Source: Brevibacillus parabrevis (GTDB taxonomy: Bacteria > Bacillota > Bacilli > Brevibacillales > Brevibacillaceae). From it: 64,000 nucleotides of DNA. Location of the stretch: contig NZ_RHHV01000013.1 of assembly GCF_003710905.1 (NCBI RefSeq), forward strand, positions 62,001-126,000, read 5' to 3'. The notes beneath the pieces were generated by a model. The model had not been told where the DNA came from and searched no databases. It saw nothing but the letters and a program-made list of their open reading frames with translations. The translations under genes were made by a program, and so were the position numbers. Every line of letters starts with the position of its first letter. Position 1 is the first letter of the stretch. Shown here piece after piece: positions 35,707 through 46,421 of this stretch.

Positions 35707-37934
35707 GGAATCGCATCCTTCCAGGCTGCTTTCACCTCTTGAGTGGAAGCGTTGATTGCTTCCGTACCGTTCACTGTTACTACCAGACGCTCGCCGCCAA
35801 TCGTACCGATTTTTGCAGCTGGTACGCCGTGCTCACCTGCCAATGCCACAATCGCTTCCGCCTGCTCTTTGCTTGCGCTGAGCAAGATGCGGGATTGGGA
35901 TTCGCTGAACAACAGCACGTCTGTGCGCAAGTCGGATGTAAGCTCGACTTGTGCGCCGATGTTTTTGCCGAAGCAAGATTCCGCCAGCGCTACACCCAGA
36001 CCGCCTTCGGACAAGTCGTGCGCGGAATTGACCAAGCCTTGGCGAATCGCTGTGAGCACGAGCTTTTGCACAGCGGCTTCCTTGGTCAGGTCCAGTTGCG
36101 GCGGACGACCGGAGATTGCGCCTGTCACGAGCTTTTGATACTCGCTGCCGCCCAGCTCCGCGAACGTGTCGCCGAGCAGGATGATGACGTCGCCCTCGTT
36201 TTTAAAGTCTTGCGTCGTAATATGGTCAACATCGGTGATCAGACCGACCATGCCGACAGTTGGAGTCGGGTAGATCGCATCGCCGCTGCGTTCATTGTAA
36301 AAAGATACGTTACCGCCGATAACAGGCGAGTCGAGGGCCACGCACGCTTCGCTCATGCCTTCGCACGCTTTCTCGAACTGCCAGAATACTTCCGGCTTTT
36401 CCGGGCTGCCGAAGTTGAGGCAGTCGGTGATCGCAAGTGGCTCGGCACCGGAGCACACGACGTTGCGCGCGGATTCCGCTACCGCGATGGCGCCGCCCAC
36501 TTTTGGATCGAGATACACATAGCGTCCGTTGCAATCGGTTGTCATGGCAAGAGCCTTGCGCGTGCCGCGCACCATGACGACTGCTGCGTCAGAACCAGGC
36601 TTCACTGCTGTATTCGCGCGTACGATATGGTCGTATTGCTCGTACACCCATGCCTTGTTGGCAACAGTCGGCTGCGCCAAGAGACTTTTCAGCGTCTCGT
36701 TCAGATCTTTTGGCTCCTCGATGGCAGCCAGCACATCCACTTTTCCGTTTGCTTCATAGTAAGCAGGCACTGCGGAAGGACGGTGGTAAACCGGAGCGTC
36801 ATCTGCCAGGCTGTTTGCTGGCACTTCTGCTACGACCTCGCCTTTGTGCAACAGGCGCAGCTTGCTGTCATCCGTTACTTTGCCCACGACAGCGGAAGCC
36901 AAGCCCCATTTGTCAAAAATCGCGATCGCTTCCGCTTCCTTGCCTTTTTCCACAACGACAAGCATGCGCTCTTGCGATTCGGACAGCATCATTTCGTAAG
37001 CAGACATGCCTGCTTCGCGCTGCGGCACGAGATCCAGGTTCATCTCGATTCCGTTGCCCGCTTTGGATGCCATCTCCGAGCTGGAGCTGGTCAAACCAGC
37101 CGCACCCATGTCCTGAATCCCTACGACGATTCCTGTGTCGATCAGTTCCAGGCACGCTTCCAGCAGCAATTTTTCCATGAACGGGTCGCCCACTTGTACA
37201 GCCGGGCGCTTTTTCTCCGATTCCTCGGTCAGCTCTTCGGAGGCAAAAGTCGCGCCGTGAATACCGTCGCGTCCTGTGCTCGCCCCGACGTAAATGACCG
37301 GGTTGCCGATACCGGAGGCTACGCCTTTTTGAATTTTCTCGTGGTCGATCAGACCCACGCACATAGCATTAACGAGCGGATTGCCTTCATACGTAGGATC
37401 GAAGTTCACTTCTCCGCCAACGGTAGGAATCCCGATGCAGTTACCGTAGCCGGCAATTCCCGCAACCACATGTTCAAACAAATATTTGACGCGTGGCGTG
37501 GTCAGCTCGCCAAAGCGCAGCGAGTTGAGCAATGCGATCGGGCGTGCACCCATGGAGAATACATCGCGGATGATCCCGCCCACGCCTGTAGCTGCTCCCT
37601 GATACGGCTCGATAGCAGAAGGGTGGTTGTGGCTCTCGATTTTGAATACAACAGCCTGGTTGTCGCCGATGTCCACGATCCCGGCCCCTTCACCTGGTCC
37701 TTGCAGAACGCGAGGGCCTTTTGTCGGGAACTTGCGCAGGACAGGCTTGGAGTTTTTGTAGGAGCAGTGCTCAGACCACATAACGCTGTACAATCCGGTT
37801 TCTGTCCAGTTTGGCTGGCGTCCCATAATCGTTACTACACGTTGGTATTCTTCGTCAGTCAGCCCGATCTCACGGTAGAGCTTCTGATCGGCAATTTGCT
37901 GGGCGGTCGGTTCTTTATGCGTGAGTTGTGACAC
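35691..37934 (-). CDS. purL: FGAM synthase large subunit PurL
   Basis: 747 residues: the small (Bacillus-type) PurL that needs PurQ and PurS. GTG start at 37934 behind GGAGGGAAC. Markers: [68 protein letters not shown]. Overlaps purQ by 20 bp and purF by 16 bp, so subunits are translationally coupled. The purQ frame continues into its N terminus. Confidence 0.97.
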   Translation of the reverse strand: MSQLTHKEPTAQQIADQKLYREIGLTDEEYQRVVTIMGRQPNWTETGLYSVMWSEHCSYKNSKPVLRKFPTKGPRVLQGPGEGAGIVDIGDNQAVVFKIESHNHPSAIEPYQGAATGVGGIIRDVFSMGARPIALLNSLRFGELTTPRVKYLFEHVVAGIAGYGNCIGIPTVGGEVNFDPTYEGNPLVNAMCVGLIDHEKIQKGVASGIGNPVIYVGASTGRDGIHGATFASEELTEESEKKRPAVQVGDPFMEKLLLEACLELIDTGIVVGIQDMGAAGLTSSSSEMASKAGNGIEMNLDLVPQREAGMSAYEMMLSESQERMLVVVEKGKEAEAIAIFDKWGLASAVVGKVTDDSKLRLLHKGEVVAEVPANSLADDAPVYHRPSAVPAYYEANGKVDVLAAIEEPKDLNETLKSLLAQPTVANKAWVYEQYDHIVRANTAVKPGSDAAVVMVRGTRKALAMTTDCNGRYVYLDPKVGGAIAVAESARNVVCSGAEPLAITDCLNFGSPEKPEVFWQFEKACEGMSEACVALDSPVIGGNVSFYNERSGDAIYPTPTVGMVGLITDVDHITTQDFKNEGDVIILLGDTFAELGGSEYQKLVTGAISGRPPQLDLTKEAAVQKLVLTAIRQGLVNSAHDLSEGGLGVALAESCFGKNIGAQVELTSDLRTDVLLFSESQSRILLSASKEQAEAIVALAGEHGVPAAKIGTIGGERLVVTVNGTEAINASTQEVKAAWKDAIPCLIG

Positions 37935-38607
37935 TGTTTTGTTCCCTCCACGTCTTCAGGATCGAGGTAAACATGCGGCGGCCGTCATCGGATGTCATCC
38001 ACTTGTGGACAGCGCGCTCCGGGTGAGGCATCATGCCGAGTACGTTGCCGCGCTCGTTGCAAATGCCTGCGATATCATCAAGAGAACCATTCGGGTTCTC
38101 GCCATTGTAGCGGAAAACGATCTGTTTGTTCGCTTTAAGCTTCGCGAGCGTTTCTTCATCACAGTAGTAGTTTCCTTCGCCATGCGCGATCGGGATTTGG
38201 ATTTCTTCCCCAGCCGCATAGTCGAGGGTAAATGGTGTTTCGTTGTTGTCGACGCGAAGCCCGGACAGCTTGCAGGCGAATTTGAGGGAACGGTTGCGCA
38301 AGAGAGCGCCTGGCAACAGCCCTACCTCTGTGAGGATTTGGAAGCCGTTACAGATTCCCATTACCAGCTTGCCTGCTTCTGCTGCCTTCACCACTTGCTC
38401 CATCACGGGCGAAAAGCGAGCGACCGCGCCACAGCGCAAATAGTCTCCATAAGAGAATCCGCCCGGCAAAAGGATTGCGTCATAACCGGACAAATCTGTT
38501 TCGGAATGCCATACGTAGTCAACAGGCACTCCCATGACATCTTCAACTGCGTTGTACAAATCTACATCAGCATTCGAGCCTGGAAAAACGATAACGGCTA
38601 CTCGCAT
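37915..38607 (-). CDS. purQ: FGAM synthase glutaminase subunit PurQ
   Basis: 230 residues from ATG 38607 ([16 protein letters not shown]); the longer frame to 38706 belongs to purS territory. Class I glutaminase: nucleophile Cys in [11 protein letters not shown], His-x-Glu late (MMPHPERAV). Supplies ammonia to PurL. The 3' end overlaps purL by 20 bp and the start is 4 bp from the purS stop. Confidence 0.96.
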   Translation of the reverse strand: MRVAVIVFPGSNADVDLYNAVEDVMGVPVDYVWHSETDLSGYDAILLPGGFSYGDYLRCGAVARFSPVMEQVVKAAEAGKLVMGICNGFQILTEVGLLPGALLRNRSLKFACKLSGLRVDNNETPFTLDYAAGEEIQIPIAHGEGNYYCDEETLAKLKANKQIVFRYNGENPNGSLDDIAGICNERGNVLGMMPHPERAVHKWMTSDDGRRMFTSILKTWREQNSVTTHA

Positions 38608-38611
38608 ATCC

Positions 38612-38860
38612 TTAGCCCTCCACGATCTCAAAGCGATAGTCTTCAACCACCGTGTTAGCCAGGAGCTTTTCGCACATTTCACGTACACGCTCTTCTGCCT
38701 GCGCACGATCTGCCGTGTTCAGTTCCAGTTCCATGTACTTTCCGATACGCGCATTGTTTACTTCGTCAAAACCTAGAGTGTGCAAAGCCCCTTTTACTGC
38801 ATGGCCTTGCGGGTCCAGAACGCTCTCGCGCAGGGTTACATAAACAACAGCTTTAAACAT
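38612..38860 (-). CDS. purS: FGAM synthase subunit PurS
   Basis: 82 residues, typical size. [23 protein letters not shown] opens it, and KYMELELN and [18 protein letters not shown] follow the family. PurS bridges PurL and PurQ. Start overlaps the purC stop by 8 bp. Confidence 0.94.
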   Translation of the reverse strand: MFKAVVYVTLRESVLDPQGHAVKGALHTLGFDEVNNARIGKYMELELNTADRAQAEERVREMCEKLLANTVVEDYRFEIVEG

Positions 38861-39572
38861 GTACGTCTCCTCCCAGTCTCTTCAGCATTTCTTGATACGC
38901 TTCTTCTACATTGCCCAAATCGCGACGGAAGCGGTCTTTGTCCAGCTTCTCTTTTGTGACAGAGTCCCAGAAACGGCATGTGTCCGGGGATATTTCATCG
39001 GCGAGGAGAATCTCCCCGTCCGGCGTTTTTCCAAATTCGAGTTTGAAATCGACCAGCGTAATATTGCGCTCGGCCAGATAAGGTACGAGAACCTCATTGA
39101 CAGCAAGTCCCATGCGCTCAAGCGTCGTCTGGTCACTTTCGCTCGCAATTCCCAACACTTTGATATGGGAGGCGTTTACCAACGGATCGCCCAGTGCGTC
39201 ATCCTTGTAGTAAAACTCAACAACTGGCTGCGGGAGAACAGTTCCCTCTTCCATGCCAAGACGTTTGGCAAGTGAACCTGCCGCGATATTGCGGACAACG
39301 ACCTCCAAAGGGATGATCTCCACTTTGCGGACTACTTGCTCTGTTGCAGACAGCAGCCGGACAAAATGGTTGTCGATGCCTTTTTCCTTTAGCATGGTGA
39401 AAAAGATAGCGGTAATACGGTTGTTCAGCTCACCTTTTCCGGTGATTTGCGCCCGCTTCTCTCCGTTGAATGCTGTAGCGTCGTCTTTGTACTCTACCCA
39501 GTATTGATCAGGCACAGATGTCCGATAAATACGCTTCGCCTTACCTTCGTAGAGTTGTTCCTGTTTTTCCAC
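38853..39572 (-). CDS. purC: SAICAR synthase PurC
   Basis: 239 residues from GTG 39572 ([16 protein letters not shown]); a GTG four codons earlier (39584) abuts the GGGAAGG site and is less likely. ATP-binding [36 protein letters not shown] and KLEFGKT (in DFKLEFG) are standard. First gene of the purCSQLFMN operon; purE, purK and purB are not upstream of it here, where a chemoreceptor gene is divergent. Confidence 0.95.
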   Translation of the reverse strand: MEKQEQLYEGKAKRIYRTSVPDQYWVEYKDDATAFNGEKRAQITGKGELNNRITAIFFTMLKEKGIDNHFVRLLSATEQVVRKVEIIPLEVVVRNIAAGSLAKRLGMEEGTVLPQPVVEFYYKDDALGDPLVNASHIKVLGIASESDQTTLERMGLAVNEVLVPYLAERNITLVDFKLEFGKTPDGEILLADEISPDTCRFWDSVTKEKLDKDRFRRDLGNVEEAYQEMLKRLGGDVHV

Positions 39573-39615
39573 TGTAGGAGCCACCTTCCCAGATAAAAAG
39601 GTTGAGTTACGATTA

Positions 39616-39705
39616 ATTCACGAACGATTCAACTACATTAAAACACAATCATACGCATTTATCAACGAAAAATGCGTGAATACGATTCGACAAACGTTCG
39701 GAAAT
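39616..39705 (-). promoter_or_regulatory. purC operon control region: promoter and PurBox pair
   Basis: Minus strand promoter TTGATA (39660-39665), 17 bp, TTTAAT (39637-39642). Upstream, AACGTTCGGAAAT (39693-39705, plus strand) matches the PurBox inverse at 12 of 13 positions. ATCAACGAAAAAT (39661-39673) is a weaker box in opposite orientation overlapping the -35 (10 of 13), 19 bp apart. A third match, ATTCACGAACGAT (39616-39628, 10 of 13), lies over the start of transcription. In B. subtilis PurR binds such pairs and represses when PRPP is low. No guanine riboswitch core is seen in the leader. Confidence 0.6.
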
Positions 39706-39837
39706 TGTTGCATAATCGTTGTTAAGTTTTCGTTAACATTCGTTTACACGTTATCCATACTGGCTTTACATCCGCTCTTTACAATAGTCCTTAGTCACAG
39801 GACTCCACGACTATCCATATAATCAGGGGGACATCGG

Positions 39838-41553
39838 ATGAAGACGCACCTTATCTTTGGCAAACTACTAGCCCCATTTACGCACTGGCACAGACGCGCA
39901 CGGCTCCATACGAAGCTGACCGTGCCGCTGTTCTGCCTTTTGCTCCTCTCTTTCGCAGCGATCGGCGGGACTTTTTACACGCAGGCCAAAAAAATCATGA
40001 TCGCCCAAATGGAAGCCAGACTCGATTCGGAGACGGACAAGACGACGGAAAAAATTTCCCTGTTGAAGTTCGCCTTTGTCACCGACGAGGAAACTTATCT
40101 GAAAAGGCTGGAGTTCGAGCTGTTGCAGCAAAAAAATTCTTTGGCCCAGGAAGGCCTCGATGTTCAGCAATACGTCGTGCGCAGCGGCGCGTTTCAGCCG
40201 ATTCCCAACGTGACGAAGCAGGGAGCGATCCCCGTTCCGCCTGAGTACGCGCATCAGTTGGAAGCCGAACGCTACGGCGTCATCCACATCCCGATTGACG
40301 GGACGATACATACTTTGGCCTTTACTCATTCACCTGAAGAAAATTTCGTCTACGTCATCGACGTGCCGCAAGAGCAATATTTAGTCCATCTGCACGAAAC
40401 GACCAGACTGATCCTTTTTGCCATTGCAGGAAGTCTCGTCCTCTCTGTTTTACTATGCTTGTTTATTGTGCGAGGTATTACGAATCCGTTCCAAACATTG
40501 ATCCAGGCCATCCAAAAGGTCAGCGCCGGCGATCTGACACAGCGCTCCGCTCTGGAAAAGGAAGGGCCGGAAATCCGAGCGATCTCGCATCACTTCGATT
40601 ATATGGTCGAGCAGATGCACCTCATCATCTCCGAGTTCCAGTCGATGATTCAGGAGTTGAATCGCGGCGGCATCGAGATCAGGCAGACCGCTGACGAGGC
40701 AGGGGAGCGCTCGTCGATGCTTTCCATCCGCCTGGACACGGTGAATAAAGGCGTAGAGCAAACAGCCGCTTCGACCGAACAGGCAAGTGCTTCTTTTCAA
40801 CGGATGCGTGCTTCCATCGACATGCTGTTTGCACGAATCGCGGGTGTGATCGAAGCAGGCGGCCAGATGGAATCGGTCACGCACAGCGGCCAAAGCAGAA
40901 TCGACGAGTTGACGGTCATCTTCCAGCGCTTTTTCCAAACGTACAAGCAACTGGACACCCGTATGGCAAACATGCAAGAGCAGTCGGCGTCGATCGGGCA
41001 CGCGGTTTCGTTGATCGAAAACTTGGCGAAGCAAACCAAGCTGCTCGCCCTGAATGCCAGCATTGAGGCGGCACGGGCCGGCGAGTACGGACGCGGCTTT
41101 GCCGTAGTAGCGAGCGAAGTCGCCAAGCTCGCACACGAATCGGAAAAGGCAGCGCTTGAAATCAACCGCCTGATGGCTTCGGTTCAGACTGAGACGCTTT
41201 CCATCTCACGCGAAACTTCCCAAGCTTCCACCCAGCTCCAGGAGAGCGTGCAAAAGCTGGAAGAAGCGGAAGCCGCCTTCCTCCATCTGCGCCAGGCCGT
41301 CGACCGGACGACCGGGGAGCTGCGCGCAGCCACAGAAGGGCTGTCCGACATTACCCAAGGCATGCAGGATGTCGACCACACGCTGGTTACGTTCCTCGCG
41401 ATCTCGCAGGAAACGAAAAGCAGCACAGAAGAGATGCTTGACGCCTCCAAGGAACAGCTTTCATCCGTAGCCAAGTCGCGCCATCTGGCCTCCGAGCTGC
41501 TCGCTTTGTCCACGCGGCTGCATGAAATCAGCGAGAGATTTCGTGTGGCTTGA
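39838..41553 (+). CDS. Methyl-accepting chemotaxis protein
   Basis: 571 residues. Helix 1 at about 27-48, extracytoplasmic domain (about 49-188), helix 2 at about 190-211, HAMP (about 212-265), and a signalling coiled coil with the invariant tip [20 protein letters not shown] and [17 protein letters not shown]. The sensor domain is small (about 140 residues) and not recognised. Divergent from purC; ligand unknown. It is preceded by a GGGGGA site before ATG 39838. Confidence 0.9.
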   Translation: MKTHLIFGKLLAPFTHWHRRARLHTKLTVPLFCLLLLSFAAIGGTFYTQAKKIMIAQMEARLDSETDKTTEKISLLKFAFVTDEETYLKRLEFELLQQKNSLAQEGLDVQQYVVRSGAFQPIPNVTKQGAIPVPPEYAHQLEAERYGVIHIPIDGTIHTLAFTHSPEENFVYVIDVPQEQYLVHLHETTRLILFAIAGSLVLSVLLCLFIVRGITNPFQTLIQAIQKVSAGDLTQRSALEKEGPEIRAISHHFDYMVEQMHLIISEFQSMIQELNRGGIEIRQTADEAGERSSMLSIRLDTVNKGVEQTAASTEQASASFQRMRASIDMLFARIAGVIEAGGQMESVTHSGQSRIDELTVIFQRFFQTYKQLDTRMANMQEQSASIGHAVSLIENLAKQTKLLALNASIEAARAGEYGRGFAVVASEVAKLAHESEKAALEINRLMASVQTETLSISRETSQASTQLQESVQKLEEAEAAFLHLRQAVDRTTGELRAATEGLSDITQGMQDVDHTLVTFLAISQETKSSTEEMLDASKEQLSSVAKSRHLASELLALSTRLHEISERFRVA

Positions 41554-41564
41554 TCCAAATGCCA

Positions 41565-41595
41565 AGAGCCTTCTTCGCTTTTGCAAGAAGGCTCT
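41565..41595 (+). terminator. Terminator of the chemoreceptor gene
   Basis: AGAGCCTTCTT (41565-41575) and AAGAAGGCTCT (41585-41595), then TTTTTTTG. Confidence 0.92.
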
Positions 41596-41656
41596 TTTTT
41601 TGTCTTTATGTTACACTGTCTTTGGTACAACCTACACGTGAAAGAAGGAATATCAG

Positions 41657-42856
41657 ATGTTTCCCTTTGAAGTATCTTTTCCTACCCATATCTACTTCGG
41701 CATGGGCGAACTTGCGCGTTTGGGCCAGGCAGCGAAAACTCTCGGTAACAAAGCGCTTCTCGTCACAGGTGGCAGCGCAGCCAAGCGCACAGGTCTGCTT
41801 AGCCGCGCCATTACGCTCCTGCAAGAAGCGCAAGTAGCCTATACTCTTTTTGACAAAATTGAACCGAATCCGCGCACAGCGACCGTCGATGCCGGAGCAG
41901 CGCTTGCCCGCGAAGAGCAATGCGACTTCGTGCTGGCCTTGGGCGGAGGCTCTGTTATGGATGCAGCCAAAGCCATTGCCGCCGCAGCCGTTTCCGGGCG
42001 GCCCATCTACGACTACATGCGCGGCAACCCGAGCGGCTCAGGCAAATGGCTGGTGCCCGTGCAGGAAGCGCTCCCGCTTCTCACCGTGCCCACTGTGGCT
42101 GCAACCGGATCGGAAGCAAACAATATCAGCGTCCTGACCCACTGGGACACACACGAGAAATCTTCCATAAACGGCCCGGCCCTCTATCCGAAAATCGCGA
42201 TTCTCGATCCATCGATCACATTTACCGTTCCCGCACGCGTCACGGCAGAGTCATGCGCAGATATTTTCTCGCATCTGTTTGAAACATACTTGATCAGCGC
42301 AGACAAAACGAATGTGCAGGACGGGATCACGGAAACGCTCATTCGGCTCGTTGCGGAGCACTCCGTTACCGCCATTCGCCAACCGGATCACGAAGAGGCA
42401 CGTTCCACTTTGCTCTGGGCAAGCACGCTTGGCATCAGTCCTTTTGCCAATGCAGGGCGCGGCGCCGGAATGCCTCTGCACGGAATCGAACACCCGTTGA
42501 GCGGCATTTACGACATGGCACACGGGCGTGGACTGGCGATTCTTTCGCTTCCTTATTTCGAGCAGGTCATTTTGCCGGAGCGTCCAGAGAGACTGGCGCG
42601 CATGGGCCGACACTGCTTCGGAGTTACCGAGGAAGACGAGCAAGCCGCAGCGCGCGCAACCATCGTGGCTGTTGCCCGCTGGTATGAAAGCATGGGCATC
42701 ACCGAGCGGCTTTCTGACTTTGGTGTAACGCAGGACGCGCTGCCAAAAATGGCCGAAGAAGCGATTACGATTGGCGGACGCGGTGCCGGACATCTGCCGA
42801 GCGCCAGAAAACTGCATGCGGAAGATGTCGTCGCGATCTACCAGGCTTGCCTGTAA
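41657..42856 (+). CDS. Iron-containing alcohol dehydrogenase
   Basis: 399 residues, group III (BDH/YugJ-YugK-like). NAD(P)-binding region VLALGGGSVMDAAKAIAAAA (GGGS motif), metal-binding residues in ADIFSHLFETY and GMPLHGIEHPLSGIYDMAHGRGLAIL (two His of the Fe site). Reduces aldehydes or ketones or oxidises alcohols; specificity not readable. Single gene behind GAAAGAAGGA. Confidence 0.9.
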   Translation: MFPFEVSFPTHIYFGMGELARLGQAAKTLGNKALLVTGGSAAKRTGLLSRAITLLQEAQVAYTLFDKIEPNPRTATVDAGAALAREEQCDFVLALGGGSVMDAAKAIAAAAVSGRPIYDYMRGNPSGSGKWLVPVQEALPLLTVPTVAATGSEANNISVLTHWDTHEKSSINGPALYPKIAILDPSITFTVPARVTAESCADIFSHLFETYLISADKTNVQDGITETLIRLVAEHSVTAIRQPDHEEARSTLLWASTLGISPFANAGRGAGMPLHGIEHPLSGIYDMAHGRGLAILSLPYFEQVILPERPERLARMGRHCFGVTEEDEQAAARATIVAVARWYESMGITERLSDFGVTQDALPKMAEEAITIGGRGAGHLPSARKLHAEDVVAIYQACL

Positions 42857-42944
42857 ATGCTGCACGAACATACTGGCAGGCACGCGCTTTCCTGTGCGAT
42901 AATGAGATTAATAAAAATTTTTTTACTATATGGAGGTCGTACAT

Positions 42945-44060
42945 ATGGCAGATCCACGCATCAATGAACTGGCTAGCCGCCTCGTCCGCTACTCTCTCAA
43001 TTTGCAAAAAGGGGAAAAAGTCCTGATCGAAAACACAGGGCTGCAACCTGAGCTTGTACGTGCGCTCGTTCGCGAATCGTTCGCTGTCGGCGCTCTGCCA
43101 TTGGTAACGTTGAAAGACCAGGAAGTGCTGCGCGCGCTCTACCAAGGAACGAGCGAAGAGCATATGGCATTGATGGCCAAATACGAATACGAGCGCATGA
43201 AAGACATGGACGCGTACATCGCGATCCGCGCTTACGACAACATCAACGAATTTGCCGATGTTCCGGAAGACAAGATGGGCATCTACTCCCGTGTCCTGTA
43301 TCAGCCAGTGCACACAAACGAACGCGTGCCAAACAAACGCTGGGTCGTTTTGCGCTACCCGAACAAATCAATGGCGCAACTGTCCAATATGAGTCTGGAA
43401 GGCTTCGAGGACTTCTACTTCTCCGTCTGCAACCTGGACTACGCGAAAATGTCCAGAGCGATGACACCGCTGAAAGAACTGATGGAGCGCACCGACCGTG
43501 TCCGCATCGTCGGGCCAAAAACCGACCTGCGCTTCTCCATCAAAGGCATCAACGCTGTCAAATGCGACGGCAAGCGCAACATCCCGGACGGCGAAGTGTA
43601 CACAGCGCCTGTTCGCGATTCTGTAGAAGGCACCATTTTCTACAACGCCGCTTCCAACTACCACGGCATTTCCTTCACCGATGTGCAATTCACTTTTAAA
43701 GAAGGAAAAATCGTCGAAGCGACCAGCTCCAATACAAAAGCGCTGAATGACATTCTCGACACCGACGAAGGCGCTCGCTATATCGGGGAATTTGCCATTG
43801 GCTTCAACCCGCACATCCTGCATCCGATGCTGGACATCCTGTTCGACGAAAAAATCGCCGGAAGCTTCCACTTCACACCTGGCAACGCCTACACAGTAGC
43901 GGACAACGGAAACCGCTCCTCTGTTCACTGGGATCTGGTGCAAATCCAGCGTCCGGAATACGGCGGAGGCGAAATCTGGTTTGACGACGTGCTGATCAGA
44001 AAAGACGGCCGCTTCGTGCTGCCAGAGCTGGAAGGCTTGAACCCGGAAAATCTGGTGTAG
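42945..44060 (+). CDS. M29 family aminopeptidase (AmpS/PepS)
   Basis: 371 residues from ATG 42945 (MADPRINELASRLVRYSLNL) behind TGGAGGTCG; a start 5 codons earlier lacks spacing. M29 wording: LQKGEKVLIENTG near the N terminus, YTAPVRDSVEGTIFY (metal Glu), IGEFAIGFNPHI, FHFTPGNAYTVADNGNRSSVHWD. Metal-dependent cytoplasmic aminopeptidase. Monocistronic, ended by a terminator. Confidence 0.9.
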   Translation: MADPRINELASRLVRYSLNLQKGEKVLIENTGLQPELVRALVRESFAVGALPLVTLKDQEVLRALYQGTSEEHMALMAKYEYERMKDMDAYIAIRAYDNINEFADVPEDKMGIYSRVLYQPVHTNERVPNKRWVVLRYPNKSMAQLSNMSLEGFEDFYFSVCNLDYAKMSRAMTPLKELMERTDRVRIVGPKTDLRFSIKGINAVKCDGKRNIPDGEVYTAPVRDSVEGTIFYNAASNYHGISFTDVQFTFKEGKIVEATSSNTKALNDILDTDEGARYIGEFAIGFNPHILHPMLDILFDEKIAGSFHFTPGNAYTVADNGNRSSVHWDLVQIQRPEYGGGEIWFDDVLIRKDGRFVLPELEGLNPENLV

Positions 44061-44091
44061 GGCATACCGTATAGCACGTCTAGCACTAACA

Positions 44092-44136
44092 ATGGATAGG
44101 CTTCAGAGAACATCTGAACCCTATCCATTTTTTCAT
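44092..44136 (+). terminator. Terminator of the aminopeptidase gene
   Basis: AATGGATAGG (44091-44100) pairs with CCTATCCATT, with a nested TTCAGA/TCTGAA stem in the loop, then TTTTTTC. Confidence 0.85.
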
Positions 44137-44262
44137 GCTGATGTTCCGTGAAAATCATCATTTTAAAATTTACAAAAAATTCTAAAAAATTAACGCAAAT
44201 ATTTTTTATAACATGCTACAGTCAATACGCAACCAAATCCACGAAGAAAGGAAGTACCATCC

Positions 44263-44721
44263 ATGAAATGCAAAGTCGAAACTATCCCCCCCTATCGCAT
44301 TGCGTATATGCGGCGAGTCGGTCCATACGGTCCTGCCAATGTGGAAGTAATGGAGGAGCTAAAAAAATGGGCGAAGGAGAAACAGCTTCTGGAATCAGCT
44401 ATCCTGTTTGCCGTTCCACAAGATAACCCACAGACAACCGCTCCTGAAAGCTGCCGATTTGATGCTTGCATTGTGCTCTCCGCAAATTATCAGTTGGACG
44501 ATGCCGATTCCATTTGCGAAGGCGAGCTTGCGGGCGGGAATTACCTCGTTTTCGAAGTCAAGCATACAGCAGAGGACATCCAGCGGGCGTATGCTGAAAT
44601 TTTTCCTGCTCTCCACAGCAAAGGCTATACGCTGGACAGCAAGCCCATTTTGGAAAAATATACGGGCGATATCACAACCAATCCTTATTGCGAAATATGT
44701 GTGCCAGTAACAACATTATAG
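44263..44721 (+). CDS. GyrI-like (effector-binding domain) protein
   Basis: 152 residues. MKCKVETIPPYRIAYMRRVGPYG is the classic start of the stand-alone GyrI/AraC-effector-binding fold, and GGNYLVFEVKHTAEDI and PYCEICVPV close it. Such proteins bind small hydrophobic compounds or inhibit gyrase (SbmC type). No DNA-binding domain is attached. The upstream 200 bp is very AT-rich (promoter region). Confidence 0.85.
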   Translation: MKCKVETIPPYRIAYMRRVGPYGPANVEVMEELKKWAKEKQLLESAILFAVPQDNPQTTAPESCRFDACIVLSANYQLDDADSICEGELAGGNYLVFEVKHTAEDIQRAYAEIFPALHSKGYTLDSKPILEKYTGDITTNPYCEICVPVTTL

Positions 44722-44886
44722 ATTAGTCTTATGGCATGGCAATACTTGCAGCGATAGCGTTGGCGGCGCGACACGACATGGCGCGGCGTGACGACCGTCC
44801 GGCAGAAAGTTCATCTCTGGCTTTTGTTCGCTCGACGCAAAAACTACAATGGGGATGAGAAACGTTTTGGGAAATGGGGTCTATGC

Positions 44887-45834
44887 ATGAACAAATCAGA
44901 CCGCCTGCTGGCCATTGTGCTGGAGCTTCAGCGCAAGCGCACCTTGCGCGCGGAAGATTTGGCCGCGACATTCGAGACGAGCGTGCGAACCATCTACCGG
45001 GATATGCAGGCGTTGAGCGAAGCAGGGGTCCCTGTCGTCGGCTCGCCAGGGCAAGGCTACTCGCTGATGGAAGGCTTTTTTCTGCCGCCCGTTCGCTTTA
45101 CGGTGGAGGAAGCCGTCGCGCTGCTGATCGGCGCAGACCTGGTCGAGCAGGCGTTTGGCAAAAATTACGGCCACAGCGCCCGCGGTGTCCAACGCAAAGT
45201 CGAAGCGCTTCTGTCGCAGGAATTTATCCGAGAAGTAGAGGGGATTCGCTCGACCTTTCGCCTGCTCGATATCGGAGAAGCCAACCAGCGCGAGCGGGAA
45301 AAACAATATGCCGAGCTGCTCCACGAAGCCATCCTGCATCGCCGCAAAGTCCGCTTCCGCTATCGCAAAACGATCCCCGAGACAGACGGCAACCGCGAGA
45401 GCGTGCGCGATGCGGCTCCCTACGGGCTTGTGCTGGCGCGGGGCGTGTGGACTTTGCTCGCCTTTTGCGATTTGCGCCAGGACATCCGCAGGTTCCGCCT
45501 GTCCCGCATGAGCGGGCTGACCATGCTCGAAGACAGCTTTGACCTCCCGGAGCATTTTTCCTTTGACGATTACAAGCCTCCCGACAACCGCACACTCGAA
45601 GTCCGCCTGCTCGTCCAGCCAGCGATAGCCGATCAGGTGCTGGAAGCAAAGTCCTTTTATATAGAAGAGATGGCCGATCATCCGGACGGAGTGCTGGTCA
45701 CGCTGCGCGTCCGGCAACTGGAGGAAATCTCGGACTGGGTTCTGGGGCTGGGGGCAAATGCGCTCGTTCTCGAACCGCCATCCCTCCGCGAAAAAATTCG
45801 CGAGGAAGCGGAAAAATTGCTAAAACGCTACTGA
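44887..45834 (+). CDS. YafY-type transcriptional regulator with WYL domain
   Basis: 315 residues from ATG 44887 (MNKSDRLLAIVLEL). N-terminal HTH at about 3-60 (RAEDLAATFETSVRTIYRDMQALSEAGVPV), then a WYL effector domain (about 145-230; RRKVRFRYRK, RRFRLSRMSGL) and WCX-type C terminus. WYL regulators often respond to ligands in stress or metabolism. A DinB-family gene follows about 65 bp downstream, and the stop codon lies inside a terminator hairpin. A pair of direct repeats (GGCGGCGCGACACGAC / GGCGCGGCGTGACGAC) at about 44761-44797 may be an operator. Confidence 0.87.
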   Translation: MNKSDRLLAIVLELQRKRTLRAEDLAATFETSVRTIYRDMQALSEAGVPVVGSPGQGYSLMEGFFLPPVRFTVEEAVALLIGADLVEQAFGKNYGHSARGVQRKVEALLSQEFIREVEGIRSTFRLLDIGEANQREREKQYAELLHEAILHRRKVRFRYRKTIPETDGNRESVRDAAPYGLVLARGVWTLLAFCDLRQDIRRFRLSRMSGLTMLEDSFDLPEHFSFDDYKPPDNRTLEVRLLVQPAIADQVLEAKSFYIEEMADHPDGVLVTLRVRQLEEISDWVLGLGANALVLEPPSLREKIREEAEKLLKRY

Positions 45835-45858
45835 CATACAGTTGTCAGTAGCGTTTTT
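45823..45858 (+). terminator. Terminator overlapping the WYL regulator stop codon
   Basis: AAACGCTACTGACA pairs with TGTCAGTAGCGTTT across TACAGT-type loop, followed by TTGT. The TGA stop at 45832-45834 is within the left arm. Confidence 0.82.
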
Positions 45859-45899
45859 GTATGCTTGTGACAAAGAATGAAAGAGGAGCTGACCACAAG

Positions 45900-46421
45900 A
45901 TGAATCCAACCGAAATCATGCACAGCATGCAACAAGTAACCGATCTGTACATCCAGGAACTCGAAGCATTTGACATGGACCGTCTGCTGCAAAAGCCAAG
46001 CGAAGAGGAATGGTCCATCGGCCAGATGTACCAGCATCTGATCCAATCGGCCCTCTATATGCAACTCGCCAACATCGAAGCGTGTAGAAAAGGCGCGCCC
46101 GAAGTCATCCAGCCGGACGCCCAAATGTCTGAGGATGGGCAAGCGATCTTTGCCCAAGGCTCCTTACCGCCTATCCGCATCCACGTTCCTGCTTCGCCCC
46201 AATATACACCCAAGCAGCCAGAGAACAAAGAGCAGCTGCACGACGGCTTGCGCACTGTCCTGCGCCTGATGCAAGAATTGGAGCCGACCTTGCAGGATAT
46301 TCCGACACACCACAAAGTCGCACACCCTCGCTTCGGGCCTTTGAATGCGCAGGAGTGGTTTGCGCTTGTAGAGATGCACTATCGCCACCATCTGCACCAA
46401 TTGAACAGGCTAAAAGGCTAG
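45900..46421 (+). CDS. DinB family protein
   Basis: 173 residues from ATG 45900 behind AAGAGGAGCT. Four-helix DinB/YfiT fold: HSMQQVTDLYIQELEAF, WSIGQMYQHLIQSALYM (first His of the metal triad), HYRHHLHQLNRLKG (last two His). Metal triad residues are present; members act on thiol adducts such as bacillithiol, or are unknown. Its stop codon TAG overlaps in a CTAG with the stop of the convergent DUF169 gene. Confidence 0.85.
   Translation: MNPTEIMHSMQQVTDLYIQELEAFDMDRLLQKPSEEEWSIGQMYQHLIQSALYMQLANIEACRKGAPEVIQPDAQMSEDGQAIFAQGSLPPIRIHVPASPQYTPKQPENKEQLHDGLRTVLRLMQELEPTLQDIPTHHKVAHPRFGPLNAQEWFALVEMHYRHHLHQLNRLKG

Noticed and set aside
35508-37931. 807-residue plus-strand frame opposite purL
   Set aside because: It is an antisense shadow of purL and the purF start; the minus-strand product is a clear, complete PurL.
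39585-39837. Guanine or PreQ1 riboswitch before purC
   Set aside because: The conserved core (such as TATAATCCTNNNGATATGG) is not seen on either strand; PurBoxes explain the control better.
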